From contig DIWM01000035.1 in the NCBI GenBank assembly GCA_002428485.1, positions 29,404 to 93,403 of the forward strand: DNA of 64,000 bases, given 5' to 3'. Source of the stretch: Deltaproteobacteria bacterium UBA6106. GTDB lineage: Bacteria; Desulfobacterota; Syntrophorhabdia; Syntrophorhabdales; Syntrophorhabdaceae. Positions 1-8,295 of the stretch are shown here, in pieces; the stretch's first letter is position 1; every line of letters starts with the position of its first letter. The position numbers and the translations under genes were made by a program. The notes below the pieces were generated by a model. It saw nothing but the letters and a program-made list of their open reading frames with translations, made no database searches and was not told the origin of the DNA.

Positions 1-1397
1 GATTTGATCTCCTGGTTTGTCAGCACCTTTTCTTCTCTCGATTTTTCGACGTTCAGGATCTTGCCCTTCAGGGGAAGTATTGCCTGGACTTTTCTGTCCC
101 TGCCCTGTTTCGCGGAGCCGCCCGCGGAGTCGCCCTCCACTATGAAGAGCTCGCAAACCTCGGGGTCGCTTTCCTGGCAGTCGGCGAGCTTCCCCGGAAG
201 CACGCCGCTCTCTATAAGGCTCTTGCTCTTTACAAGCTCTTTGGCCTTTTTTGCGGCCTCCCTTGCCCTTCTTGTCTCGAGCGCTTTGTTAACCATTGCC
301 TTTGCTTTGTCGGGGTTAATCTCCAGGTACTCAGCGATCTTTTCGTTCAGCACGGACTCGACAAGCCCCTTTATCTCGCTGTTGCCAAGCTTTGCTTTCG
401 TCTGTCCTTCAAATTGCGGGTTTTGTATCTTGATGCTGAGAACGGCCACCATTCCTTCTTTTATGTCGTCTCCGGAAAGGCTTTCTTTTACCTTCTGGGA
501 CATGTTGTTCTGTATAAAATTGTTTATGCTTCTTGTCATGGCACCCCTGAAGCCCGCCACGTGGGTGCCCCCTTCTTTTGTGTTTACGTTATTTACAAAG
601 CTGTATATGTTTTCGTTATAGCTGTCATTATACTGGACGGCAAGCTCAATGGCGTCGAGCGGCGGCTTGTTGCTTATTATGTATATGGGCTCTTCAAAGA
701 GAACGACCTTGTTTGTGTTCAGGTATTTTACAAAAGATTTTATACCGCCTTCGTGCTTAAACTCCTGGCGCTTCCCTTTCCTGTCGTCGACAAGAACGAT
801 ATTTATGCCGTTGTTGAGAAAAGACACTTCCCTCATCCTGTGAACTATAATGTCGTAGCTGATATCTGTTGTTTCGAAAAGGCTTCCGTCCGCCTTGAAC
901 CTCACCTTTGTTCCCGTTTTGTCTGTATCGCCCACCACCTTGAGGTCCGCCATCCTGATCCCGTATTCGTATCTCTGATAATAAACCTTGCTGTCCCTTC
1001 TTACTTCCACCTCAAGATACTCGGAAAGCGCGTTGACAACGGAAAGCCCCACGCCGTGCAGTCCTGCTGAATATCTGTAACTATCTTTGTCAAACTTTCC
1101 GCCTGCGTGCAGTTTTGTTAGGACAACCTCCAGGGCCGACATGTTCTCTTCGCTGTGCTCTTCTACCGGGATGCCCCGCCCGTTGTCTTCAACGGTCACG
1201 CTGTTGTCCCTGTGTATTGTTATCAAAATTTTATTGCAGTATCCTTCCAGCGCTTCGTCAACGCTATTGTCTACCAGCTCGTATACAAGGTGGTGCAGGC
1301 CTTCTATGCCGGTATTTCCAATATACATGGAGGGCACCTTTCTAACGGCGTCGAGGCCCCCGAGTATTTTTATGCTTTCTGCCCCGTATTCTCTCAT
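1..1397 (-). CDS. gyrB: DNA gyrase subunit B (3' part cut by window edge)
   Basis: GyrB is the ATPase subunit of the gyrase that introduces negative supercoils. The frame is open from an ATG at 1397 to the window edge, giving about 465 of the usual 650-800 residues. The N-terminus reads MREYGAESIKILGGLDAVRK. The GHKL ATP site follows (LVDNSVDEAL, DNGRGIPV, SAGLHGVGLSVVNAL). Near the edge is the start of the TOPRIM domain (FIVEGDSAGGSAKQGRDRK, then ILPLKGKILNVE). The start codon is one base after the dnaN stop and the ribosome site AAGG lies inside the end of dnaN, so the two are probably co-translated. The identification is very secure; the C-terminal third is outside the window. Confidence 0.96.
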   Translation of the reverse strand, partial: MREYGAESIKILGGLDAVRKVPSMYIGNTGIEGLHHLVYELVDNSVDEALEGYCNKILITIHRDNSVTVEDNGRGIPVEEHSEENMSALEVVLTKLHAGGKFDKDSYRYSAGLHGVGLSVVNALSEYLEVEVRRDSKVYYQRYEYGIRMADLKVVGDTDKTGTKVRFKADGSLFETTDISYDIIVHRMREVSFLNNGINIVLVDDRKGKRQEFKHEGGIKSFVKYLNTNKVVLFEEPIYIISNKPPLDAIELAVQYNDSYNENIYSFVNNVNTKEGGTHVAGFRGAMTRSINNFIQNNMSQKVKESLSGDDIKEGMVAVLSIKIQNPQFEGQTKAKLGNSEIKGLVESVLNEKIAEYLEINPDKAKAMVNKALETRRAREAAKKAKELVKSKSLIESGVLPGKLADCQESDPEVCELFIVEGDSAGGSAKQGRDRKVQAILPLKGKILNVEKSREEKVLTNQEIK

Positions 1398-1398
1398 A

Positions 1399-2484
1399 TT
1401 ATATCCTTATCGGCATCACTATGTTTTTGTAATCCTCTTCCTGTTCGCCCCTGAAAAGGACCGCGCCGTATGTTTCCGGCGTCATCATTATTAGTTTTTC
1501 CCCTGCAATGTGTGCTACCACATCAAGGATGAACCTGGCGTTGAAGCTCATACTTGTCTTTTCTCCATCGTAGTCTACCTCTATGTCTTCTTTTGCCCTT
1601 CCAATATCAGACTCCGCGTCTATTTCCATATTTCTCTCTGAAAATGTTATTTTTACGGGTTCCGACCTTCCAATAATTGCCGAAGCCCTTTTTAGCCCTC
1701 TATGAAAGGACTCCTTATCTATTTTTAATATTTTTGGATTGTTGGACGGAAGTACGTTTTCATAATCCGGAAAACTTCCTTCAATTATCCGTGTTATTAT
1801 TTTTAATTTTTCCGTGCTGAATTGCACATATTTTTCCTCTATCGATATTTTTACTTCATCTTCCTCTTCTATTATCCTTTCTGCTTCGATAACCGACCTT
1901 TTCGGTATTGTCACTCCCTTAAAACTTTTCAGTTCTTTTACCTTTCGCCGACAAAGCGCCATTCTAAATCCGTCTGTGCCGACCATTATTAATTCCCCCT
2001 CAATGCCTTGCATATACATTCCCGTCAGAATATATCTTGTTTCGTCTGTCGACACTGCAAAGCTGACCTTTTCTATCATATCGAGGAATGTCTTTCCATC
2101 AATCATAAATTCTTCTTTCCCTTTGATTTCCTTTGTCTCTGGAAACTCTTCCGGGTCCTGAAGACTCATTACAATCTCTGTTCTCTTCTGTTTTATCGTC
2201 AGTTGATTTTCTTCAAGCAACAACTGAATTTCCCCGCCTTCGAGCTCTCTCAATACCTCCAGAAACTTTCTTCCGTGCACTACAATTTTCCTTTCTTTTT
2301 CCACCTTGCAATCTATATATGCGATCGCGCTGACTTCAAGGTCTGTTGAGAATATTGTTGTCCCTTCTTTTCCAAACTCAAAAAGTATATTTGAAAGGAT
2401 GGGCATAAGTGATCTTTTTTCGGTGATGCTTACAATTTTTGACACCGGTCCGAAGATTTTGTTTTTATCTATTATTATATTCAT
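1399..2484 (-). CDS. dnaN: DNA polymerase III beta sliding clamp
   Basis: The ring-shaped processivity clamp holds the replicative polymerase on DNA. The protein has 361 residues, normal for the family, starts MNIIIDKNKIFGPVSKIVSI and ends with the typical MPIRI-type tail (VMPIRI). Three repeated clamp folds fit the length. The start ATG at 2484 is preceded by GAGGAG at good spacing. It lies between dnaA (117 bp upstream) and gyrB (1 bp downstream), the common origin order. An inverted repeat in the dnaA-dnaN gap (2513-2542) could influence its transcription; that is inference. Confidence 0.97.
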   Translation of the reverse strand: MNIIIDKNKIFGPVSKIVSITEKRSLMPILSNILFEFGKEGTTIFSTDLEVSAIAYIDCKVEKERKIVVHGRKFLEVLRELEGGEIQLLLEENQLTIKQKRTEIVMSLQDPEEFPETKEIKGKEEFMIDGKTFLDMIEKVSFAVSTDETRYILTGMYMQGIEGELIMVGTDGFRMALCRRKVKELKSFKGVTIPKRSVIEAERIIEEEDEVKISIEEKYVQFSTEKLKIITRIIEGSFPDYENVLPSNNPKILKIDKESFHRGLKRASAIIGRSEPVKITFSERNMEIDAESDIGRAKEDIEVDYDGEKTSMSFNARFILDVVAHIAGEKLIMMTPETYGAVLFRGEQEEDYKNIVMPIRI

Positions 2485-2512
2485 ATATACTCCTCATATA
2501 ATTAATAAGTAG

Positions 2513-2542
2513 TGTGTATATGTTAAAAAAGATATATACACA
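2513..2542. repeat. Inverted repeat in the dnaA-dnaN gap
   Basis: TGTGTATAT (2513-2521) is perfectly repeated in inverted orientation as ATATACACA (2534-2542) with a 12-bp AT-rich spacer. There is no T-run after it, so it does not look like an intrinsic terminator. It lies about 30 bp upstream of dnaN. A protein-binding site or DnaA-related site (ATATACACA differs from the DnaA box TTATCCACA at two positions) is possible but unproven. Confidence 0.5.
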
Positions 2543-2601
2543 GGGAACTAAACGGGAAATTGTTTATTAACTATGTTCAAAAGAGATCAGGGAATGTTTA
2601 A

Positions 2602-3918
2602 TCATGTTGACCTAAGTTTCAGTATCAGCTTTTCAACAGAACTTTTTAACTCCTTTTTAACATTCATGCCATCTTTTATTTTATTGACCGAATGAATAAT
2701 GGTGGCGTGGTCTTTGCCGCCAAACCTTTCACCTATACTAACGAGCGAAGAGTCTGTCAGTTCACGACAGAGATATATTGCCACCTGTCTTGGTACAAGA
2801 ATTGATTTTATTCTCTTTTTAGATTTCAAATCGGCCGGGCTAATAGAAAAATATGAAGACACCTCTTTTATGATCATCTCTATGGTAATCTCTTTTTCCT
2901 TTTCTTTAATAATGTGCCCGATCACCTCTTTAACGAGATCTACGCTGATGGCCACCTTGTTTAGCGAAGCAAAAGCGCCGACCCTTATTAAAGACCCCTC
3001 AAGAGACCGAACGCTGTCCTCTGAATTTGAAGCAATAAAAAAGGCAACATCCAGCGGAAGTTCAATGTTTTCATGTTCAGCCTTTTTGTTAAGTATGGCA
3101 ACTTTTGTTTCTATGTCGGGCGATTGTATGTCCGCCACAAGCCCCCACTCGAATCTCGACTTCAGGCGCTCCTCAAAGTTTTCAATATCCCTTGGGAATT
3201 TGTCGCTTGTAACGACGATCTGTTTCATGTTGTCGTAAAGGGTGTTGAATGTATGGAAAAACTCCGCCTGAGTCCTTTCTTTTCCGGCAATAAACTGTAT
3301 ATCATCGATAAGCAGGATGTCCATTTTTCTAAATCTATTTCTAAACTCCTCCATCTTCTCATATCTGATAGAATTAATAAGCTCATTAGTAAAGGATTCG
3401 GCAGTTATATAGCAAATCCTTTCAGGGTTAACCCCCCCGTGACTGACAAGAAAATTTCCTATAGCATTTAAAAGATGCGTCTTGCCAAGCCCCACTCCTC
3501 CGTATATAAAAAGCGGGTTATAGGTCTTGCCGGGGTTGGTGGCGACGGCAAGACACGCGGCGTTTGCGAACTGGTTGCTCGAACCAACAACGAAGCCTTC
3601 GAAGGTATACCTTGCGTTGAAGGAGTTATATTGGCTTGGACGCCTTACAACAACCCCTTTCCGCTCCCCGCGCACTTCCTCTTTTTTCAAAATATATTCA
3701 ATGGTTACATCGTTTTTTACAAGACCCTTAAGGAGAGAAACCAGTATGGGCTCAAAATTTTCCACGACCCAGTCACGAAAGAAAGCATTTGGCACGAGGA
3801 TCATGCACCTGTTGTCTTTAAAATCGGCCAATACAAGCGGCTCAATCCACGTCTTATAACTGTCTTCGTTTATTATGTTTGCAATTTTAGGCTTAATCTG
3901 TGAAAGAATATCGTTCAT
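2602..3918 (-). CDS. dnaA: Chromosomal replication initiator DnaA
   Basis: DnaA binds DnaA boxes at oriC, melts the origin and loads the helicase. It has 438 residues, the usual length. Domain I is at the N-terminus (MNDILSQIKPKI...YKTWIEPL). The AAA+ domain carries Walker A GGVGLGKTHL and Walker B ILLIDDIQF. Domain IV ends with the DNA-binding signature GGKDHATIIHSVNKI. The start ATG at 3918 follows an AT-rich intergenic region with DnaA-box-like words. Gene order dnaA-dnaN-gyrB supports an origin here. Confidence 0.98.
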   Translation of the reverse strand: MNDILSQIKPKIANIINEDSYKTWIEPLVLADFKDNRCMILVPNAFFRDWVVENFEPILVSLLKGLVKNDVTIEYILKKEEVRGERKGVVVRRPSQYNSFNARYTFEGFVVGSSNQFANAACLAVATNPGKTYNPLFIYGGVGLGKTHLLNAIGNFLVSHGGVNPERICYITAESFTNELINSIRYEKMEEFRNRFRKMDILLIDDIQFIAGKERTQAEFFHTFNTLYDNMKQIVVTSDKFPRDIENFEERLKSRFEWGLVADIQSPDIETKVAILNKKAEHENIELPLDVAFFIASNSEDSVRSLEGSLIRVGAFASLNKVAISVDLVKEVIGHIIKEKEKEITIEMIIKEVSSYFSISPADLKSKKRIKSILVPRQVAIYLCRELTDSSLVSIGERFGGKDHATIIHSVNKIKDGMNVKKELKSSVEKLILKLRST

Positions 3919-4123
3919 CTTTTAGATACTTTTCAACATATTTTCAACAGTTGTGGAAAATCTTAGCGTTCTTGAATGGCTTAGAGATTAATCTTAATAC
4001 TAAAACAAAAAAAATTCAACCTTTTTTTAACCCTTACCGGCATTAAAACGGCATTCCGTTTTTGTTTCTTTAATTGCAACAACCATTGCCAAGCCCGCCC
4101 AATTCTGTTAGTATAGGCAACAC
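3919..4123. other. Putative origin of replication (oriC) / dnaA promoter region
   Basis: This 205-bp AT-rich gap separates dnaA from a divergent gene. It holds one near-consensus DnaA box, TTTTCCACA on the minus strand (3952-3960, one mismatch to TTATCCACA), and two weaker plus-strand words TTTTCAACA (3930-3938 and 3941-3949). An A/T-run tract around 3985-4035 could serve as the unwinding element. Its place next to dnaA and the box cluster support oriC; the second lobe could also be in the dnaA-dnaN gap. GC skew over the chromosome was not available. Confidence 0.5.
3952..3960 (-). promoter_or_regulatory. DnaA-box-like site
   Basis: TTTTCCACA on the minus strand, one mismatch from the consensus DnaA box. 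It lies 34 bp upstream of the dnaA start, a common position both for origin function and for DnaA autoregulation. Confidence 0.45.
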
Positions 4124-4558
4124 ATGAAGCACGCCATCAATACCCTTCTGGTTCTTATTGCCCTTTTTCTTTGTTTACAGCCGGCCCGGGCAGACCACCT
4201 GTCGGACAACCTGAAAAGGGCAAGGGCCGAGAACAAAGAGGTAGTCATGTATTTCTACAGCCAATACTGCCCATACTGCGATGCCATGGACCAAAATGTT
4301 CTGGGCGATGCCGGGGTGAGTGCAGCGCTTAAAAAGGAATTTATCTATATCAGGGTAGACGTTGACAAGGTGCCCGGGCATGGCCGCAAATACCAGATAA
4401 GGGGCTACCCCACAACCGTCCTTACCGAAAGCAGCGGAAGGGTAATTGTAAAGATACCCGGATATATTCCCAAGAAGGATTTTTGGAAGGTGCTTACCTA
4501 CCTTAAGGGCAAGCACTACAAGACCATGGGCCTGAGCGACTTTCTTCAATCTGAATGA
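4124..4558 (+). CDS. Exported thioredoxin-fold protein with CPYC motif
   Basis: A probable periplasmic thiol-disulfide protein of 144 residues. The first 23 or so residues form a Sec signal peptide (basic start, hydrophobic core LLVLIALFLCLQ, cleavage near ARA-D). The thioredoxin fold carries the redox pair in SQYCPYCDAM (about residues 47-50), and the cis-proline region RGYPTTVL about 45 residues later. The C-terminal helix ends LSDFLQSE. Family members reduce or maintain thiols of exported proteins, for instance in cytochrome maturation or oxidative repair; the substrate here is unknown. It is divergent from dnaA. There is no clear ribosome site, and a weak promoter (TTGCCA 4086, TAGTAT 4109) would leave almost no leader. 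Confidence 0.85.
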   Translation: MKHAINTLLVLIALFLCLQPARADHLSDNLKRARAENKEVVMYFYSQYCPYCDAMDQNVLGDAGVSAALKKEFIYIRVDVDKVPGHGRKYQIRGYPTTVLTESSGRVIVKIPGYIPKKDFWKVLTYLKGKHYKTMGLSDFLQSE

Positions 4559-4560
4559 TT

Positions 4561-4580
4561 CCCCGCAGCAAGCAGCGGGG
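4561..4580. terminator. Short hairpin between convergent genes
   Basis: CCCCGC and GCGGGG pair around an 8-base loop, followed by a T-rich stretch. It sits exactly between the ends of two convergent genes and probably terminates both. The sequence around it (TGATTCCCCGCAGCAAGC) matches the ends of the roughly 130-bp dispersed repeat found at 7.3, 35.5 and 46.3 kb, so it may be a solo end unit of that family. Confidence 0.55.
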
Positions 4581-4589
4581 TAGTTTGTT

Positions 4590-5060
4590 TCATAACACTG
4601 CCCTGAATGACAGGAGATTTCTTCGCCAGTAGCTTGAATCCACGTCGTCTACCGCAACACCCCTTGACTTGGAGGCATGTATGAACTCCCCGTTGTTGAG
4701 CATGATACCGACGTGAAGCTCCTTGCTTATTTTAAAAAAAACAAGATCGCCGGGCCGCACCCCGTCCCTTGAAATTTGATACCCCATTTTGAGAATCCCT
4801 TCGGCAGTTACGGGGAGCGCGACCCGCGACTGCCTGAAGACATAATATACAAAACCGCTGCAGTCAAAGGCGTCGGGGCCCTTCGCGCCGCTTTTGTAGG
4901 GCTTCCCCATGAAAGAAGCGGACGTCTGTATTATATCGTTTCGGACGTCCGATGTTGACTCATAGATCCTGACCTTCTTCGGCGCACAACCAAAAATGAT
5001 GGTCAGAAAAAGAAAAACAACAAGAACCCTCCCAAAGAACGCGCGCATAAAGCTATCCAT
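4590..5060 (-). CDS. NlpC/P60 family lipoprotein (peptidoglycan endopeptidase)
   Basis: A small cell-wall hydrolase of 156 residues, expected to cut peptide stems of peptidoglycan from the periplasmic side. The N-terminus is a lipoprotein signal ending LTIIFGC, where the Cys would be lipidated. The NlpC/P60 papain-like core follows, with the catalytic Cys in DAFDCSGFVYYVF (about residue 67), His in ELHVGIML and the third polar residue His in EFIHASKS. It lacks an extra targeting domain such as LysM or SH3. The gene overlaps the 3' end of the upstream HAD phosphatase gene by 8 bp, so the two are co-transcribed. An internal Met at 5048 is an alternative start. Confidence 0.88.
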   Translation of the reverse strand: MDSFMRAFFGRVLVVFLFLTIIFGCAPKKVRIYESTSDVRNDIIQTSASFMGKPYKSGAKGPDAFDCSGFVYYVFRQSRVALPVTAEGILKMGYQISRDGVRPGDLVFFKISKELHVGIMLNNGEFIHASKSRGVAVDDVDSSYWRRNLLSFRAVL

Positions 5061-5694
5061 ACCTCCTGAGAATATCTATGACGCCCTCGAGGGACTGCCC
5101 GCAATATGCATGTTTTATGTGGGGCAGCACCTTCTCGTGAGGGTTGAATCCAATGGGAAGCCCAACGGCCCCGAACATGCCGATATCTCCCTCCCCGTCC
5201 CCCACGGCGCAGGCATCTTTCCTGGTAAAACCTTTTTGGCCGAGCAGTGCGTCTACAAGAGGACCTTTTTTGTCGTATTCAACGTTGATCCTTACTTCGC
5301 CGGTGAGAACCCCGTCTTTGACGAGAAGCTCATTTGAAAAGGCGCCATCGACAGAGAGATCGCATTTGACCAGGTCTACAAGCACAGACAGGCCCGTTGA
5401 CACAATAAAGGTGGCAATGCCCATATCTTTTATAGCGCGGATCGATTCCCGCACCCCGTCCTGATAAGGAATCTCCCTGACCACTTTCATCACGTCGGCA
5501 ACCGGCAACCCCCTCCAGAGAAGGGCGTCCCTCCTGCAGAACTCGCGATAGTCTATCGCCCCCTCCCCGAAGAGCCTCTGGTACGTGTCGGCGTGATCAT
5601 TCCACAGGCCCAGCCTCCTGTGAAGAAACTCCCAGCTGCTCTTTTCCTTGGTCAGCGTGCCGTCGCAGTCAAGAAAGACGATCTTGATGGACAT
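5053..5694 (-). CDS. HAD-family phosphatase, SerB-like
   Basis: A haloacid-dehalogenase-type phosphohydrolase of 213 residues. Motif I is FLDCDGTLT (Asp nucleophile and Asp acid), motif II is the Thr/Ser in FIVSTG, motif III the Lys in EYDKKGP and motif IV the acidic pair in AVGDGEGDIGMF. The helical cap lies between motifs I and II. The arrangement is that of phosphoserine-phosphatase-type subclass IB enzymes, so phosphoserine or another phosphomonoester is the likely substrate, but the call to SerB itself is not secure. It is transcribed together with the NlpC/P60 gene; a functional link is not evident. Confidence 0.8.
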   Translation of the reverse strand: MSIKIVFLDCDGTLTKEKSSWEFLHRRLGLWNDHADTYQRLFGEGAIDYREFCRRDALLWRGLPVADVMKVVREIPYQDGVRESIRAIKDMGIATFIVSTGLSVLVDLVKCDLSVDGAFSNELLVKDGVLTGEVRINVEYDKKGPLVDALLGQKGFTRKDACAVGDGEGDIGMFGAVGLPIGFNPHEKVLPHIKHAYCGQSLEGVIDILRRYG

Positions 5695-5800
5695 GGTTTT
5701 TTATATCACCAATGGCTGAAAAAATCTATTTTTTATGATCCCGCGATGCACTATACTATGTTTTAAGGAGATTTTTGATGCGCGCGCGCACGGTCCGGCA

Positions 5801-6379
5801 ATGAAAAGAGGATATTTGGAGACACCCAACTGGGACAAAAGGTATAGGGAGGGGTTTTACGACGGGGCAAAAGAACCCCATAGCCTTCTGAAGAGGTTCG
5901 CACCCGCCGTTCCGGCCGGCATCGCCTTAGACATTGCAATGGGCAACGGACGGGACGCCGTTTTTCTTGCAGAGAGAGGCCTTAGCGTATACGGGCTTGA
6001 AAGGTCCATGGAGGCAATAAGGCGGGCGCAGCAAAAGGCAGCGGAGAGAGACGCACGCATAGTTGCTGTCTGCGGCGATGCGAACAACCTCCCCTTCGGA
6101 AGCGAATCCGCGGACCTGGTGGTCGTATTCTATTTTTTACTCAGGAACATTATGGAAGAAATCACCCGCATATTGCGGAAAGATGGTATACTGATATACG
6201 AAACCTTTTTAAAGAGACAGAACCTCATCGACAGGCGCAGGACAGAGGACTACCTGCTGGATGACGGAGAGCTTATCGGATGCTTTCCCGGGATGGAGCC
6301 GCTCTTCTATGAAGAAACAATCACGGGCTTTAAGGGCAAAAAAAAGATTGTAGCGCGATATGCAGGGAGAAAGAGATGA
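5801..6379 (+). CDS. Class I SAM-dependent methyltransferase (TehB-like)
   Basis: A 192-residue methyltransferase of unknown substrate. The SAM-binding motif I is ALDIAMGNGRDAVFLAERG, the acidic end of strand 2 is GLERSM, and motif II/III is AVCGDANNLPFGSES. The sequence resembles small TehB-like enzymes. The start chosen is the ATG at 5801 because the family normally begins about here (MKRGYLETPNWDKRYREG). The strong ribosome site AAGGAG at 5765 instead faces an ATG at 5778 that opens a 9-codon reading frame ending in ATGA over the 5801 start, suggesting translational coupling. It overlaps the next gene by ATGA. Confidence 0.8.
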   Translation: MKRGYLETPNWDKRYREGFYDGAKEPHSLLKRFAPAVPAGIALDIAMGNGRDAVFLAERGLSVYGLERSMEAIRRAQQKAAERDARIVAVCGDANNLPFGSESADLVVVFYFLLRNIMEEITRILRKDGILIYETFLKRQNLIDRRRTEDYLLDDGELIGCFPGMEPLFYEETITGFKGKKKIVARYAGRKR

Positions 6380-6987
6380 TCGTTGAATGGGATCCGGCGA
6401 GACCGAGAAAGAAGATAACGGGGATAATCAAGGAAGTGCTGGGCGGCGGAGGAATAATCGCGTATCCAACGGACACTGTTTATGGAATGGGGTGCGATCT
6501 TTTTAATATCAAGGCGATAAGGAAACTCTATCTGGCCAAAAGGCTTGATGAAAAAAGGGCCTTGAGCGTTATATGCAGGGACTTCAAGGATATAAGCGAT
6601 TATGCCGTAATGAGCGACCTCGCCTTTGAATTATTGAAGGGGTGCCTGCCGGGCCCCTACACGTTTGTGCTGAAGGCGCGGAAGATTATGCCGAAACTCC
6701 TTATGACCGAAAAGAAAGAGGTTGGCATCAGGATCCCCGACCACCCCGTACCCGTAGCCCTTGCCGAACTGATCGAACGGCCCATCATAAACACCAGCGC
6801 AAGAATCTCCGGCAAAGAGGTCCTTGCCGACCCGAGAGAGATCGAGAAAAACTTTAAAGACACCGTCGATATTGTGATCGACGGAGGAATTATGATAAGC
6901 AGCCCGTCTACGGTGGTCAGGTTGCTGAACGACACCATAGAGGTGCTGAGGGAAGGAAAGGGGTCAATTAAAAAGTTCCTTCGCTAA
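6376..6987 (+). CDS. Sua5/YciO/YrdC family protein, L-threonylcarbamoyladenylate synthase type
   Basis: These proteins make threonylcarbamoyl-AMP from threonine, bicarbonate and ATP, the first step of the t6A37 modification of tRNAs reading ANN codons. The 203-residue protein shows the family core: GGGIIAYPTDTVYGMGCDLFN near residue 30, KRALSVICRDFKDI, LPGPYTFVLKA and the late STVVRLL segment. There is no C-terminal Sua5 domain, so it is the short TsaC/YciO type; the two cannot be told apart with certainty by eye. It overlaps the preceding methyltransferase by ATGA and its 3' end overlaps the convergent FmdB gene by 20 bp. Confidence 0.87.
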   Translation: MIVEWDPARPRKKITGIIKEVLGGGGIIAYPTDTVYGMGCDLFNIKAIRKLYLAKRLDEKRALSVICRDFKDISDYAVMSDLAFELLKGCLPGPYTFVLKARKIMPKLLMTEKKEVGIRIPDHPVPVALAELIERPIINTSARISGKEVLADPREIEKNFKDTVDIVIDGGIMISSPSTVVRLLNDTIEVLREGKGSIKKFLR

Positions 6988-7279
6988 TATAATCCCCGCA
7001 ATCCCCGCCAACCTCATCGCCAAGTTCCCTGCCCAACTTTTTTATGGTCCTTTCAATGCTTCCCGGATCGTCCTCGTCAAGCCCTGAAAACCTTGAAGGA
7101 TCGAGAAGCCTTTCGATCCGTTTTCCCTCGTCCTTAATGACAGATACCCTGGAAAGGATTCTTGTGACGTGTTTATTGCCGCAGTCCTTGCAGTAAGGCT
7201 CGACCTGCTCCGTGGCCCTCAAGAGCAAAAAAGAAGAGACCCTTTTGCATGCATTGCACTGGTATTCGTAGATCGGCAT
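6968..7279 (-). CDS. FmdB-type zinc-ribbon protein
   Basis: A 103-residue protein starting MPIYEYQCNACKRV, the hallmark of the FmdB putative regulator family. Two CxxC knuckles (CNAC, CKDC about 23 residues later) would bind one zinc. The rest is charged and ends DCGDYISEGTF. Members were first seen near formamide and methane-oxidation genes, but a definite function is not established. The frame extends upstream to 7498, but that part is translated dispersed repeat, so the ATG at 7279 is the real start. The gene is convergent with the Sua5-type gene and overlaps its end by 20 bp. Confidence 0.85.
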   Translation of the reverse strand: MPIYEYQCNACKRVSSFLLLRATEQVEPYCKDCGNKHVTRILSRVSVIKDEGKRIERLLDPSRFSGLDEDDPGSIERTIKKLGRELGDEVGGDCGDYISEGTF

Positions 7280-7300
7280 AGCGTTTCCACTGACCTCGGT

Positions 7301-7432
7301 CCGGATGATTCCGCAGCAAGCTGCGGGGCAACACTGTTCCCTTTCCCCTCGCGGGAGAGGGCAGGGTGAGGGGGCAAAAGCATGCTGTTTCCATCCTCTG
7401 ATACCCCGTAGCTTGCTGCGGGGAAGTTCATT
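7301..7432. repeat. Dispersed repeat copy 1 (about 130 bp)
   Basis: First of three copies (others at 35547 and 46270). It begins CCGGATGATTCCGCAGCAAG and ends near GGGGAAGTTCATT. The middle holds CCCTTTCCC-CTCGC-GGGAGAGGG, a hairpin, followed by CAGGGTGAGGGGG. Both outer ends carry GC-rich mini-hairpins (CCGCAGC..GCTGCGG). No open reading frame is plausible inside it. It lies upstream of the FmdB gene and of the divergent methyltransferase gene. Confidence 0.85.
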
Positions 7433-7542
7433 GAGAATTATATCGCCGATAGGGCTTTCTTTCAAGGCGATTTGTCCGGCGGACCAGCCCCTTGACAACC
7501 ATTTTGGTTTACAAACAGGGGCCTTTGGGCTATAAATGCTCC

Positions 7543-8295
7543 ATGGATAAGATCGTAAGAAGCTACTCCGACCTTGATCTGCACAGAAAAATAGGCGATA
7601 TCATCGAGGGGCATTCCAGCAACAAAGAGGAGATACGGAGCGTGGCAGCGGGGCTTGTCGACTGGCGGCGCACCCGTGCCGTCCTCGATCTGGGCTGTGG
7701 ATATGGATGGTTCGAGGAGGTCCTCGGTGGCCGCTTTGATCTTGTATGCGGCATCGATTATCTCAGCGAAAACCTGGAGGGGTTTCTCAGAACCGCAGAA
7801 AAGATAGCAAAAGAAGCCGTTTTTCTGCAAGCGCGCCCCCCGGCGGCCATCGACATGCCTTCGGGGCGCTTCGACCTTGTTGTTGCAGCATACTCTCTCT
7901 ACTTTTTTCCTGAAATGATAGGCGAAGTTAAAAGGCTGCTGAGCAACGAGGGACAGTTTCTTGTAATAACACATAGTGAGTCAATGCTTACCGAGGGCGA
8001 AAAATATTTCGATTTCAGTGGATTAAGAAAGGTAATTCAAAGATTTTCGGCAGAGAACGGGGAGGCCTTGTTGAAAGAGCACTTTGCCGGCACCGTTTTT
8101 GTCGATTACCCGAATACCCTTGTCTTTGGCAGAAGCGAAGGCAACGACCTTTCTCAATACATCGATTTTAAAAAAGAATTCATATCGGTAGACGTCAACC
8201 CTGAACTGGTAAAGGAAAAGATGCTCGCGGAATTACAGAGGCTGGGCGAATTGCGCTTTAACAAGAACGACAGGATATTTGTTGCAAAGAAATGA
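7543..8295 (+). CDS. Class I SAM-dependent methyltransferase
   Basis: A 250-residue methyltransferase of unknown substrate. Motif I is AVLDLGCGYGWFEEVLGG, followed by the acidic post-I segment LVCGIDYLSENL and motif IV FDLVVAAYSLYFFPEM. This pattern resembles UbiE/BioC-like small-molecule methyltransferases. The frame is open to a TTG at 7492 (267 residues). I prefer the ATG at 7543 because the extra 17 residues look non-conserved, but neither start has a good ribosome site. Its stop overlaps the ATG of the Nudix gene (ATGA), so the two are translationally coupled. Confidence 0.8.
   Translation: MDKIVRSYSDLDLHRKIGDIIEGHSSNKEEIRSVAAGLVDWRRTRAVLDLGCGYGWFEEVLGGRFDLVCGIDYLSENLEGFLRTAEKIAKEAVFLQARPPAAIDMPSGRFDLVVAAYSLYFFPEMIGEVKRLLSNEGQFLVITHSESMLTEGEKYFDFSGLRKVIQRFSAENGEALLKEHFAGTVFVDYPNTLVFGRSEGNDLSQYIDFKKEFISVDVNPELVKEKMLAELQRLGELRFNKNDRIFVAKK

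Noticed and set aside
414..1070. 218-codon plus-strand frame opposite gyrB
   Set aside because: It is a shadow of the certain gyrB frame, which stays open to the window edge.
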